Positions 55,392-64,000 of a stretch of DNA of 64,000 nt are shown here, one piece after another. The DNA is from Rhizobium tibeticum. GTDB lineage: Bacteria; Pseudomonadota; Alphaproteobacteria; Rhizobiales; Rhizobiaceae. Location of the stretch: positions 62,001-126,000 of the forward strand of contig NZ_FOCV01000012.1 of the NCBI RefSeq assembly GCF_900110205.1. Reading direction: 5' to 3'. The notes below the pieces were generated by a model that saw only the letters and a program-made list of their open reading frames with translations, searched no databases and had not been told where the DNA came from. The translations under genes were made by a program, and so were the position numbers. Every line of letters starts with the position of its first letter. The stretch's first letter is position 1.

Positions 55392-56525
55392 ATGCTTGGC
55401 TTGACCGGTATATTGGCGTTGCTGACGGGCTATATCGTGCCCTTCGTCCTCGTCTTGTCGTTGCTCGTCTTCGTGCACGAGATGGGGCACTATCTTGTCG
55501 GGCGCTGGAGCGGCATCCGGATATTGGCGTTCTCGATCGGCTTTGGCCCGGAATTGGTCGGCTTCACCGACAAGCACGGAACCCGCTGGAAGCTTTCACT
55601 GATACCGCTTGGCGGCTACGTCCGCTTTTTCGGCGATGAGGATGCGTCGAGCAAGCCCGATGATGACAAGCTCGCAGCGATGTCGGAAGAGGATCGTGCG
55701 CGTTCGTTCGCCGGCGCGAAGCTGTGGAAGCGTGCCGCAACGGTTGCCGCCGGCCCGATTGCCAATTTCGTCCTGGCGATTGCGATTTTTGCGGTTCTTT
55801 TCTCGATCTACGGCCGATCGGTCGCGGATCCCGTTGTCGCGGAGGTCAAGCAGGGCAGCGTGGCTGCCGAGGCGGGCGTGGTGCCGGGTGACCTTCTGAT
55901 CGCTATCGATGGCACGAAGGTCGAGACTTTCGACGACGTCCGGCGCTACGTCAGCATTCGGCCCGAGCAAAGAATCATCGTGACGATCGAGCGCAACGGC
56001 GAGAAGTTGGATGTGCCGATGGTACCGGCTCGAACCGACATGACCGATCAGTTCGGCAACAAGATCGAGATCGGCCTTATCGGTATCGTCACGAACCAGG
56101 AGGTCGGCCACTTCCGGGTGCAGACCTATTCGCCGCTGGCGGCGGTCAAGGAAGGAACGATCCAGACCTGGCACATCGTAACCGGCACCTTCAAGTATAT
56201 CGGCAATCTTATCTCCGGTTACATGAAGCCCGACCAGCTCGGTGGACCGATCCGCGTGGCGCAGGCTTCCGGCCAGATGGCGACACTAGGCGTTGCAGCT
56301 TTGCTGCAGCTCGCTGCTGTCTTGTCGGTTTCTATCGGATTACTGAACTTGATGCCGGTTCCGGTACTTGATGGTGGTCATTTGATGTTCTATGCGATTG
56401 AGGCGGTGAGGGGAAAACCGTTGGGATCGTCTGCCCAGGACATTGCGTTCCGCATTGGCTTGGCGATGGTTTTGAGCTTGATGGTTTTTGCCACCTGGAA
56501 CGATATAAGTGCTTTGATAGGCTGA
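55392..56525 (+). CDS. rseP: RIP metalloprotease RseP
   Basis: 377 residues. The site-2 protease motif HEMGH (His29, Glu30, His33) lies in the first membrane segment. One PDZ domain spans about 115-200 (VKQGSVAAEAGVVPGDLLIAIDG), and the second motif NLMPVPVLDGGHL is near the C-terminus. It cleaves anti-sigma factors within the inner membrane. The family often has two PDZ domains; only one is evident here, usual for alphaproteobacteria. ATG 55392 follows GGAAAGATC. Confidence 0.96.
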   Translation: MLGLTGILALLTGYIVPFVLVLSLLVFVHEMGHYLVGRWSGIRILAFSIGFGPELVGFTDKHGTRWKLSLIPLGGYVRFFGDEDASSKPDDDKLAAMSEEDRARSFAGAKLWKRAATVAAGPIANFVLAIAIFAVLFSIYGRSVADPVVAEVKQGSVAAEAGVVPGDLLIAIDGTKVETFDDVRRYVSIRPEQRIIVTIERNGEKLDVPMVPARTDMTDQFGNKIEIGLIGIVTNQEVGHFRVQTYSPLAAVKEGTIQTWHIVTGTFKYIGNLISGYMKPDQLGGPIRVAQASGQMATLGVAALLQLAAVLSVSIGLLNLMPVPVLDGGHLMFYAIEAVRGKPLGSSAQDIAFRIGLAMVLSLMVFATWNDISALIG

Positions 56526-56710
56526 TTGCCGGACGAGGGAAAATTACCGTTTATTTACGATGTTTCAAAGCTGTAGTGGCGAATGCGTCACGCTTGGAAA
56601 TGAAGTAAACAGAAATTAACTTGCTCCCTTGCTTGTATGTCAAAAGCGGGTAAAACGACACACGTGACCGGAATCGGGGGACGCCTGGGCCGGGGACGAG
56701 AAAAAAGGTA

Positions 56711-59056
56711 ATGGGTGAAATGAAGGCTGGTTCAAGATTTTTGAACGCAGTATCGGCGGTTGCGCTGTCTGCAGGTATTGTTGCTTCGGGGGCAGGTGCA
56801 ACGGTTTTCGTCTCGGCAACGACGGCAGAAGCTGCAGTCATTCAGCGTGTTGATGTACGCGGCGCAAGCCGTGTCGGCGCCGAAGCCGTACGCTCGAACC
56901 TGACGATCGTGCCTGGCAGGAGCTTCTCCAACACAGACATCGATGACTCGGTGAAGCAGCTTTACGACACCGGCTATTTTTCCGACGTCAAGATCTCTGT
57001 CTCCGGTAGCACGCTGGTTGTTTCCGTTGAGGAAGCGCAGCTGGTCAACCAGGTCGTCTTCAACGGCAACCGCAAGATCAAGGACGACAAGCTCGCTGCT
57101 GTCGTGAAAACGCACGCGGCCGGACCATATAACGAAGCGCAGATCCAGTCCGACATTCAGGCAATCAAGGACGCGTACGCCGCGACCGGCCGCAGCGAAG
57201 TGCAGGTGACCACGCAGGTCGTGCCGCTCGGTGAGGGACGCGTCAATCTGGCCTTCGTCGTCGACGAAGGTGATCGCACCAAGATTGCTGCCATTAATTT
57301 CGTTGGCAACAACGCCTATAGTTCGGGTCGTCTCTCGTCGGTTATCGCGACGAAGCGCTCGAACTTTCTGTCGTTCCTGACCCGCAAGGACGTCTACAGC
57401 GAAGACAAGCTTCATGCCGACGAAGAAACACTGCGTCAGTTCTACTACAATCGCGGCTATGCCGACTTCCGTATCATTTCATCGGATGCGGCTTTCGACG
57501 AGGCAACGAACAAGTACACGCTGACCTTCAACATCGAAGAGGGTCCGCGCTATAATTTCGGTGCCGTGACCGTGCAGTCGACTGTTCCCGGTATTGATGC
57601 TACGCAGCTTCAGGGTATCGTCCTCACGCACGAAGGTCAGGTCTATAGCGCCAAGCAAGTCCAGAAGTCGATGGAAGCGATCTCCGATCAGGTTGCCTCC
57701 GCCGGGTATCCGTTTGCGCGCGTGACGCCGCGCGGCAATCGTGACCTGACCAACAATACGATCGGCGTCGAATACCTCGTTGATCAGGGCGAGCGCGCCT
57801 ACGTAGAACGCATCGAAATCCGCGGCAACAGCCGTACGCGTGACTTTGTCATTCGTCGCGAGTTCGACATGAGCGAAGGCGACGCCTTCAATCAGCAGAT
57901 GATCACCAGGGCCAAGCGCCGTCTCGAGGCTCTCGGCTATTTCTCGTCCGTCAACATCTCGACGCAGCCTGGCAGTTCGCCGGATCGCGTTGTTGTCGTC
58001 GTTGACGTGCAGGACCAGGCGACCGGCTCGTTCGGTATCGGCGCAGGCTATGCTGCCGGCGGCGACGGTCTGCTGCTCGAGGCATCTGTCGAGGAAAAGA
58101 ACTTCCTGGGCCGCGGTCAGTACATCAAGATTAGCGCCGGTGGTGGTCAAGAGGGCTCTCAGACCTATGGCTTGAACTTCACGGAGCCCTACTTCTTGGG
58201 CTACCGCCTGGCTGTTGGTTTCGATCTTAACCACAGTGAGACGTCGAGCAACGACAATTACGACTACGAGGAAAACAGTGGCGTATTGCGCGCGACGGCG
58301 CCGATCACGGAAGATCTGGCGACGACGTTCCGCTACAACTACAAGCAGATGAAGTATGATCCCTCGGGCTCGCTGAGCAATCTGTCTGCGCCATACCAGA
58401 ACCTCGTTGAAAACAGTCCGTGGGTGAAGTCGTCCGTTTCGCAGACGCTGACCTATAACACGCTCGATGACATGACGCTGCCTCGCGAAGGTATCTATGC
58501 AAGCGCCACGCATGAAATCGCTGGCCTTGGTGGCGACTCGGAATTCTACAAGATCTACGGTAAGGCGCGGTATTTCCACCTGCTTGCGGACGATGCTGAT
58601 ATCATCGGATCGGTTTCGGGTTCGGCGGGTTATGTCATCGGCTTTAACAAGAATCTGAACGTCTTTGACCAGTTCACGCTGACCAACGGTGATATTCGCG
58701 GCTTCGAGAACAAGGGCATCGGCCCACGCATTGCCGGGGCAAACGACGACCCGCTCGGTGGAACGACCTATTTTACGGTGTCGGCTGAAGCGACCTTCCC
58801 ACTCCCTGCGGTCCCGCGTGACTTCGGCTTGCGCGGCGCCGTGTTTGCCGATGCAGGTACGCTGTTTGGCAATGATGTCGATCCGCGTGGTGATAGTGTG
58901 AACGGCGATGACGCATCGCTGCGTGCTTCTGTCGGTGTTGGTCTTATGTGGGCGTCGCCATTCGGTACGCTGCGCGTCGACTACGCTATTCCGGTCCTCA
59001 AGGAAGACTTCGACAAAACTCAGCACTTCAAGTTTGGCATAAACAACCAATTCTGA
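56711..59056 (+). CDS. bamA: outer membrane protein assembly factor BamA
   Basis: 781 residues. A signal peptide (to about residue 41, TTAEA) is followed by five POTRA domains, beginning [22 protein letters not shown] and repeated at [11 protein letters not shown] and [11 protein letters not shown], then a 16-strand barrel from about 400 with EKNFLGRGQ and [10 protein letters not shown]. It ends in Phe (KFGINNQF), the usual beta-signal. Starts ATG 56711 or 56720 are both plausible. Inserts outer membrane barrels. Confidence 0.97.
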   Translation: MGEMKAGSRFLNAVSAVALSAGIVASGAGATVFVSATTAEAAVIQRVDVRGASRVGAEAVRSNLTIVPGRSFSNTDIDDSVKQLYDTGYFSDVKISVSGSTLVVSVEEAQLVNQVVFNGNRKIKDDKLAAVVKTHAAGPYNEAQIQSDIQAIKDAYAATGRSEVQVTTQVVPLGEGRVNLAFVVDEGDRTKIAAINFVGNNAYSSGRLSSVIATKRSNFLSFLTRKDVYSEDKLHADEETLRQFYYNRGYADFRIISSDAAFDEATNKYTLTFNIEEGPRYNFGAVTVQSTVPGIDATQLQGIVLTHEGQVYSAKQVQKSMEAISDQVASAGYPFARVTPRGNRDLTNNTIGVEYLVDQGERAYVERIEIRGNSRTRDFVIRREFDMSEGDAFNQQMITRAKRRLEALGYFSSVNISTQPGSSPDRVVVVVDVQDQATGSFGIGAGYAAGGDGLLLEASVEEKNFLGRGQYIKISAGGGQEGSQTYGLNFTEPYFLGYRLAVGFDLNHSETSSNDNYDYEENSGVLRATAPITEDLATTFRYNYKQMKYDPSGSLSNLSAPYQNLVENSPWVKSSVSQTLTYNTLDDMTLPREGIYASATHEIAGLGGDSEFYKIYGKARYFHLLADDADIIGSVSGSAGYVIGFNKNLNVFDQFTLTNGDIRGFENKGIGPRIAGANDDPLGGTTYFTVSAEATFPLPAVPRDFGLRGAVFADAGTLFGNDVDPRGDSVNGDDASLRASVGVGLMWASPFGTLRVDYAIPVLKEDFDKTQHFKFGINNQF

Positions 59057-59106
59057 TATCGGCAGTCCGGAACCGTAAAATCGAATTCCGTTCTGGAGAT
59101 TTGCCG

Positions 59107-60168
59107 ATGGAGCAAAATGGCTTTTTTCTGCCCCATGATGGCGTGAAACTCGTGGAGTTGGCGCAGTATCTTGGGGCAGAGCTTGCTGATCCCAAAGATG
59201 CAGATGTCGTGATCCGCTCCGTTTCGCCCGTAAGTCGGGCGAAGGCGGGTGACCTCTGTTACATCATGTCGAAGAAGAGCAAGGACGAGCTCGCGACGTG
59301 CGCGGCGTCTGCCGTCCTTTGCAGTGTCGGCTTGCGATTGCTGGTGCCGGATCATCTGCCTGTTCTGATTTCGAAGAATGCTCATGCGGCCTTTGCCATG
59401 GCTGGGGGCTACCTCTATCCGAAGGCGCTGCGCCCTGAAGCACTGTTGTCCGAAGCTTCCGGTATCTCCGATCGTGCAATCGTTGATCCGACCGTCCGGC
59501 TCGAGGGCAAGGTTTCGGTCGAGCCATTCGCGGTCATTGGTGCGCATGCTGAAATCGGTGAGGGCACACACATCGGGGCGGGCGCCATCATTGGGCCAAA
59601 CGTCAAGATTGGCCGCAATTGCACGATCGCGGCTGGTGCGAGTGTGCTGTGCGCACTCGTCGGCAATGGCGTCATCATTCACAACGGTGCGCGGATCGGC
59701 CAAGATGGCTTCGGTTACGCCCCAGGCCCGCGCGGGATGATCAAGATCGTGCAGGTCGGCCGGGTCATCATCCAGGATCATGTCGAGATCGGCGCCAACA
59801 CCACGATCGATCGCGGGACGATGGATGATACGGTCGTCGGCGAAGGCACAAAGATCGACAATCAGGTGCAGATCGGCCACAACGTGCGCATCGGACGCCA
59901 TTGCGCCATCGTTTCCCAGGTCGGCATTGCCGGCAGCACGGTGCTCGGCGATGGCGTGCAGGTCGGCGGGCAGGCTGGACTGAACGGGCATATCAAGATC
60001 GGTGACGGAGTGCAGATCGCCGCAAAGAGCGGCGTGATCGGAGACATACCTGCCGGCGAACGCTACGGTGGCGTGCCCGCGCGTCCCATCAACGATTTTC
60101 TGCGAGAGACGGCAGCGATCTTGGCGCGATCAACGGGCAGCAAGAAAATGGGAGAAAAGAATGACTGA
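59107..60168 (+). CDS. lpxD: UDP-3-O-(3-hydroxymyristoyl)glucosamine N-acyltransferase
   Basis: 353 residues. The uridine-binding N-domain ([27 protein letters not shown]) precedes a left-handed beta-helix of hexapeptides with the catalytic region [23 protein letters not shown] and the lipid-binding [14 protein letters not shown]. Third step of lipid A synthesis. The ATG at 59107 follows TGGAGATTTGCC. It overlaps fabZ by 8 bases. Confidence 0.97.
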   Translation: MEQNGFFLPHDGVKLVELAQYLGAELADPKDADVVIRSVSPVSRAKAGDLCYIMSKKSKDELATCAASAVLCSVGLRLLVPDHLPVLISKNAHAAFAMAGGYLYPKALRPEALLSEASGISDRAIVDPTVRLEGKVSVEPFAVIGAHAEIGEGTHIGAGAIIGPNVKIGRNCTIAAGASVLCALVGNGVIIHNGARIGQDGFGYAPGPRGMIKIVQVGRVIIQDHVEIGANTTIDRGTMDDTVVGEGTKIDNQVQIGHNVRIGRHCAIVSQVGIAGSTVLGDGVQVGGQAGLNGHIKIGDGVQIAAKSGVIGDIPAGERYGGVPARPINDFLRETAAILARSTGSKKMGEKND

Positions 60169-60628
60169 GGAAGCCAAGACTTCGCTCTCTTCGGCGGATA
60201 TCAACGAGATCATGAAGCTGCTGCCGCATCGTTATCCGTTCCTGCTCGTGGACCGGATTATCGAGATCGATGGCGACGATTCGGCGATCGGCATCAAGAA
60301 TGTGACGGCAAACGAACCGCACTTCACCGGTCACTTTCCGGAGTCGCCGATCATGCCGGGTGTCCTGCTCATCGAGGGCATGGCTCAGACGGCCGGCGCG
60401 ATCTGCGCCAAGAAGGAAGGTGAGACCGGCAACCTGGTCTACTTCATGACGATCGACAATGCGCGCTTCCGCAAGCCGGTCGTTCCCGGTGATCGCGTCG
60501 AATATCACGTGAAGAAACAGAAACAGCGCGGTAATATCTGGAAGTTCCATTGCGATGCTAAGGTTGATGGAGCGCTCGTCGCTGAAGCCGATATCGGGGC
60601 GATGATCGTTCGCAAGGATCAGGCATGA
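60161..60628 (+). CDS. fabZ: 3-hydroxyacyl-[ACP] dehydratase FabZ
   Basis: 155 residues of the hot-dog fold: [16 protein letters not shown], catalytic His58 ([13 protein letters not shown]) and Glu72 ([12 protein letters not shown]). Competes with lpxD and lpxA for hydroxyacyl-ACP, hence the clustering. The ATG at 60161 follows GGGAGAAAAG inside the lpxD tail, and its stop overlaps lpxA (ATGA). Confidence 0.97.
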   Translation: MTEEAKTSLSSADINEIMKLLPHRYPFLLVDRIIEIDGDDSAIGIKNVTANEPHFTGHFPESPIMPGVLLIEGMAQTAGAICAKKEGETGNLVYFMTIDNARFRKPVVPGDRVEYHVKKQKQRGNIWKFHCDAKVDGALVAEADIGAMIVRKDQA

Positions 60629-61443
60629 GCACTATAGCAGCCACTGCCAGCATTCACGCTATGGCCGTCGTCGAAGATGGCGCCGTGATCGGCGAGAATG
60701 TCAAGATCGGCCCTTTTTGCCATGTGGGCCCGAAGGTCGTGCTGGGCGATAACGTGGAACTGCTGACGCACGCGGTTGTGTCCGGCCAGACGACGATCGG
60801 CAAGGGATGCCGCATTTTCCCGATGGCCGTCATCGGCGGCGATCCGCAGAGCGTTCATCATGGCGGCGAAGAGACGACCTTGACGGTTGGCGACAACTGC
60901 ACTTTCCGCGAAGGCGTGACGGTAAACACGGGTACCGCCGATTTCGGTGGTCAGACGATTGTCGGCAACAACAATCTCTTCCTGGCGAACTCTCATGTCG
61001 CCCATGATTGCCGGGTCGGAAACAACGTCATCATGTCCAACAATGTGATGCTCGCGGGCCACGTGACGATCGAGGATCGTGTCATTCTCGGTGGCGGCTG
61101 TGCCGTGCATCAGTTCACGCGTGTCGGCCGGCAGGCCTTTGTTGGTGGGCTCTCGGCTGTCAGCTATGATGTCATTCCCTATGGCATGCTCAATGGCAAT
61201 CCAGGTCTTCTGAGCGGCCTGAACGTCGTTGGGATGACCCGCGCCGGTGTTGACCGGGCGACGATTCATGCCGTGCGGCGGGCCTACAAGGCGATCTTCG
61301 AAGGCGACGGTTCGATCCGTGACAATGCCGCCGCGATCAGGGATGAGTATGCCGATTGCGAACAGGTCATGCAGATTCTCGATTTCATTGCCGCCGAAAG
61401 CGATCGCGCTCTTTCCTCTCCGACGAGGGGACAGAAAGGGTGA
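60625..61443 (+). CDS. lpxA: UDP-N-acetylglucosamine O-acyltransferase
   Basis: 272 residues. Hexapeptide beta-helix with catalytic His in [25 protein letters not shown] and [20 protein letters not shown], and a C-terminal helical domain ([23 protein letters not shown]). First committed step of lipid A synthesis. Starts within the fabZ stop. Confidence 0.98.
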   Translation: MSTIAATASIHAMAVVEDGAVIGENVKIGPFCHVGPKVVLGDNVELLTHAVVSGQTTIGKGCRIFPMAVIGGDPQSVHHGGEETTLTVGDNCTFREGVTVNTGTADFGGQTIVGNNNLFLANSHVAHDCRVGNNVIMSNNVMLAGHVTIEDRVILGGGCAVHQFTRVGRQAFVGGLSAVSYDVIPYGMLNGNPGLLSGLNVVGMTRAGVDRATIHAVRRAYKAIFEGDGSIRDNAAAIRDEYADCEQVMQILDFIAAESDRALSSPTRGQKG

Positions 61444-61446
61444 TGC

Positions 61447-62328
61447 TTGGCTCTCGCTGGTGACATGGCAAAAGGCCGCTTGGCAATCATCGCGGGCAGT
61501 GGCCTTCTGCCGTCTCATGTCGCCACCGCGGCGCGGCAAGCAGGTGAGAATCCCTTCATTGTTGCGCTGAAGGACGAGGCCGACCGTTCTTGGGAAGGCT
61601 TTGACCATGCAGTGATCGGCGTCGGCGATTTTGCTGCTCTCAATCGCATCTTTGCAAGCAACGGCATAGACCGCGTCGTCATGTCCGGGGCTGTGCGCCG
61701 GCGTCCGGAGTGGCGGGAAGTCCGGCCGACGCTGAAGACTCTGGTGAAATTGCCGTCGACAATCCGTACGCTGCTCGCTGGCGGCGACGATACGGTACTG
61801 CGCATGGTTATCACCTTGATTGAAGAGAATGGACGCCGGGTCGTCGGCGCGCACGAGATCGCACCGGATCTGCTTGCATCGGTCGGTCCATTGGGCGCCT
61901 TGCAGCCAAGCGCCGACGATACGAAGGACATAATACGTGCAGCCGAAGCGGCGGATGCGCTCGGTAGGCTGGACGTTGGTCAGGGGTCGGTTTCAGTCGG
62001 CGGTCGCATCGTTGCGCTCGAAGGAGTGGAAGGCACGGACAGCATGCTGGAGCGTGTCGCTAACCTGCGGTCGGCCGGGCGAATTTCCGCGCGCCGGCGC
62101 GGAGTGCTCGTGAAACTCTGCAAGCCTCAGCAGGATATCCGCGCCGACCTTCCATCGATCGGAATTTCGACGATCGAGAACCTGCGCCAGGCGGGATTGG
62201 CCGGCGTGGCCGTTGAAGCGGGCCGCTCGCTGATCCTGGAGCGTGACGCTGTCATCAAGGCCGCGGACGAGGCTGGTATCTTCGTCTGCGGACTGGATAG
62301 GGGATTGCGATCCTGGGGGTTAGCGTGA
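61447..62328 (+). CDS. lpxI: UDP-2,3-diacylglucosamine diphosphatase LpxI
   Basis: 293 residues of the former DUF1009: GRLAIIAGSGLLPSHVATAARQAG, VIGVGDFAALNRIFASNGIDRVVMSGAVRRRP and a C-terminal domain ending KPQQDIRADLPSIGISTIENLRQAGLAGVAVEAG. It replaces LpxH in alphaproteobacteria. The start may be the TTG at 61447, six bases after AGGG, or the ATG at 61465. Its stop overlaps the lpxB GTG by four bases. Confidence 0.95.
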   Translation: MALAGDMAKGRLAIIAGSGLLPSHVATAARQAGENPFIVALKDEADRSWEGFDHAVIGVGDFAALNRIFASNGIDRVVMSGAVRRRPEWREVRPTLKTLVKLPSTIRTLLAGGDDTVLRMVITLIEENGRRVVGAHEIAPDLLASVGPLGALQPSADDTKDIIRAAEAADALGRLDVGQGSVSVGGRIVALEGVEGTDSMLERVANLRSAGRISARRRGVLVKLCKPQQDIRADLPSIGISTIENLRQAGLAGVAVEAGRSLILERDAVIKAADEAGIFVCGLDRGLRSWGLA

Positions 62329-63512
62329 GCGAGGCTTCGCTAAAAGTTGCTATCGTCGTTGGAGAGGTATCGGGCGATCTTCTGGGCGCGGATCTGGTCG
62401 CGGCGCTAAAGCGGCAATATCAAGGTCGCGTCGAGCTGATCGGCGTTGGCGGCGAGGGGCTGGACGCGCAGGGCCTGCGCTCGCTTTTCGATTTCTCCGA
62501 ACTATCGGTCATGGGCATCACGCAAGTGCTTTCGAACCTGCCACGGCTGGTTCGACGCATTCGAGAGACGGCGGCGGCGATCATCGCGGCAAAACCGGAT
62601 GTACTTGTTATCGTCGACAGTCCCGATTTCACCCATAGGGTCGCCAAGCGCGTGCGCGCGGCGCTGCCCGAACTGCCCGTCGTCAATTATGTCTGTCCAA
62701 GCGTATGGGCGTGGAAGGAATACCGCGCGCAGCACATGCTCTCATACGTCGACCAGGTGCTGGCAGTCTTGCCCTTCGAGCCGGAAGTGATGCGCAAGCT
62801 GGGTGGTCCGCCGACAATTTATGTTGGTCACCGTTTGACCGCCGATCCGAACCTCCTGGATGCACGGCGCCAGCGGGCGCAGACGAAACCGCGAAATGAA
62901 ACCGACCGCAAGACGGTGATGTTGCTGCCCGGTTCGCGTTCGTCCGAGATCATGAAGCTGCTGCCGCATTTTGGCGATGCCGTGAGCGAGCTGGTGGCGC
63001 GCAACGGCGACGTGCGCTTCGTTTTGCCGACCATGCCACGACGCGAATCCATGATCCGTGATCTCGTCAAGGATTGGACGACCAAGCCGGAGATCCTGAC
63101 GGGGGTGGAGGCGAAGTGGCAGGCATTCGCTGAAGCGGATGCGGCCATGGCCGCGTCCGGGACTGTCGTGCTGGAGCTTGCGCTGACCGGTGTTCCCTGC
63201 ATTTCGGCCTACAAGACCGACTGGATCATCAAGCTCATGACCAGCAAGATCAAGACGTGGAGCGCGGCCCTCCCGAACCTGATCACGGACTACACCGTCG
63301 TGCCCGAATATATCAATGAAGTCGTCCGAGGCGGCAGCTTTGCCCGCTGGATGGAGAAGCTTTCGGCAGATAGCTTGCCGCGACGGGCGATGATGGAGGG
63401 GTTTGATGCCCTCTGGCAGAGGATGCAGACCGAAAAGCCGCCCGGAGAGCACGCGGCTGAGATTGTTCTCGACGTCCTGCAAAAGAAAAAGCCCGGCCAT
63501 TTCTTGAACTGA
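62325..63512 (+). CDS. lpxB: lipid-A-disaccharide synthase
   Basis: 395 residues, glycosyltransferase family 19: [76 protein letters not shown] and ASGTVVLELALTGVPC. It joins lipid X and UDP-diacylglucosamine at the inner membrane. The GTG at 62325 after GGGGG forms a GTGA overlap with lpxI. Confidence 0.97.
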   Translation: MSEASLKVAIVVGEVSGDLLGADLVAALKRQYQGRVELIGVGGEGLDAQGLRSLFDFSELSVMGITQVLSNLPRLVRRIRETAAAIIAAKPDVLVIVDSPDFTHRVAKRVRAALPELPVVNYVCPSVWAWKEYRAQHMLSYVDQVLAVLPFEPEVMRKLGGPPTIYVGHRLTADPNLLDARRQRAQTKPRNETDRKTVMLLPGSRSSEIMKLLPHFGDAVSELVARNGDVRFVLPTMPRRESMIRDLVKDWTTKPEILTGVEAKWQAFAEADAAMAASGTVVLELALTGVPCISAYKTDWIIKLMTSKIKTWSAALPNLITDYTVVPEYINEVVRGGSFARWMEKLSADSLPRRAMMEGFDALWQRMQTEKPPGEHAAEIVLDVLQKKKPGHFLN

Positions 63513-63567
63513 CCTCCGAAGGTTGGTGTCCAACTTTCGGGGGTCAGTCCATTCTGACCGGGCTTTC
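63486..63567. terminator. nested and alternative hairpins between lpxB and gltA
   Basis: An 18-nt arm pair (63509-63526 and 63530-63547, two wobbles, loop TGT) lies inside an outer stem AAAGCCCGG / CCGGGCTTT (63487-63497 and 63557-63567), the latter followed by CTGC. GGTCAG-TCCATT-CTGACC (63542-63559) is an alternative pairing. It serves as a bidirectional terminator for convergent genes. Confidence 0.7.
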
Positions 63568-63586
63568 TGCTGTCTGCTGTCGCGGT

Positions 63587-64000
63587 TTAGCGCTTGGAGA
63601 CCGGCAGGTAATCGCGCTGCGGCTCGCCGATGTAGAGCTGGCGCGGACGGCCGATACGCTGCTCCGGATCTTCGATCATCTCGTTCCACTGTGCAATCCA
63701 GCCGACCGTGCGGGCCAGAGCAAACAGCACGGTGAACATGGTCGTGGGGAAGCCCAGAGCCTTGAGCGTGATGCCGGAGTAGAAGTCGATATTCGGATAG
63801 AGCTTCTTTTCGATGAAGTATTCATCAGTGAGAGCGATACGCTCCAGTTCCATTGCGACCTCGAGCAAAGGGTCGTCCTTGACGCCGAGTTCGCCGAGAA
63901 CCTCGTGCGTCGTCTTCTGCATGATCTTGGCGCGCGGATCGTAGTTCTTGTAGACGCGATGACCGAAGCCCATGAGACGGAACGGATCGTTCTTGTCCTT
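63587..64000 (-). CDS. gltA: citrate synthase, C-terminal part
   Basis: The last 137 codons of a gene that enters from the right edge. Typical type II citrate synthase sequence is present: [19 protein letters not shown] with the catalytic His region, [25 protein letters not shown] with the catalytic Asp segment, [16 protein letters not shown] and [11 protein letters not shown] at the end. Condenses oxaloacetate and acetyl-CoA. Confidence 0.97.
   Translation of the reverse strand, partial: KDKNDPFRLMGFGHRVYKNYDPRAKIMQKTTHEVLGELGVKDDPLLEVAMELERIALTDEYFIEKKLYPNIDFYSGITLKALGFPTTMFTVLFALARTVGWIAQWNEMIEDPEQRIGRPRQLYIGEPQRDYLPVSKR

Noticed and set aside
57479..59050. A 523-codon antisense frame opposite bamA (similar ones lie opposite clpA at 42858 and tig at 7976)
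   Set aside because: These frames mirror the codon periodicity of the genes on the other strand and contain no recognisable motif.

Overview
The window reads as a chromosomal segment of an alphaproteobacterium of the Rhizobiaceae (Rhizobium/Agrobacterium group). The evidence is the high-GC third-position bias, the aapJQMP amino-acid transporter next to metC, the run rpsB-tsf-pyrH-frr-uppS-cdsA-rseP-bamA-lpxD-fabZ-lpxA-lpxI-lpxB-gltA, an LpxI-type instead of LpxH-type hydrolase, DUF1127 mini-proteins, PHB genes (phaC, phasin) and promoters resembling CTTGAC-N17-CTATAT. Most of it is conserved housekeeping DNA. I see no phage, insertion sequence, CRISPR array or secretion cluster.

Layout. 1-4.4 kb: the start of trmFO, then a LysR regulator divergent from a GST and a frameshifted PPOX/ferredoxin-reductase fusion. 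4.2-6 kb: small proteins including two DUF1127 genes, and upstream on the same strand a structured small RNA whose hairpin loops carry an anti-Shine-Dalgarno sequence. 6-10.3 kb: a DUF2157/GDYXXLXY membrane pair, tRNA-Leu, trigger factor and an NTF2-like protein. 10.3-18 kb (minus strand): a B12-radical SAM protein, sthA, a membrane-anchored phosphatase, a decayed radC, map and a Tlde1-like protein. 18-30.3 kb: two methyltransferases, phaC, a lipoprotein, alaC, hom, recJ, a glycosyltransferase and tRNA-Glu. 30.4-39.9 kb: aapJQMP, metC, an FAD monooxygenase, a zinc-finger protein, a hydrolase, cysE and DUF3126. 40-50 kb: DUF3597, phasin, clpSA, a PAP2 phosphatase, the minus-strand run RidA-GDPD-FemAB-HIT, EipB and a pentapeptide protein. 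50-64 kb: translation, lipid and outer-membrane genes, ending in gltA.

Functional links. phaC and the phasin serve polyhydroxybutyrate storage. hom, metC and cysE serve sulfur and aspartate-family amino-acid metabolism. clpS/clpA, tig and map act in protein quality control and maturation. uppS, cdsA, rseP, bamA, lpxD, fabZ, lpxA, lpxI and lpxB build the envelope. The least ordinary items are the two-plus-one hairpin sRNA near the DUF1127 genes, the eroded radC, the single-base frameshift in the PPOX fusion, and an unexplained structured segment ending in a terminator at about 16.24-16.56 kb.
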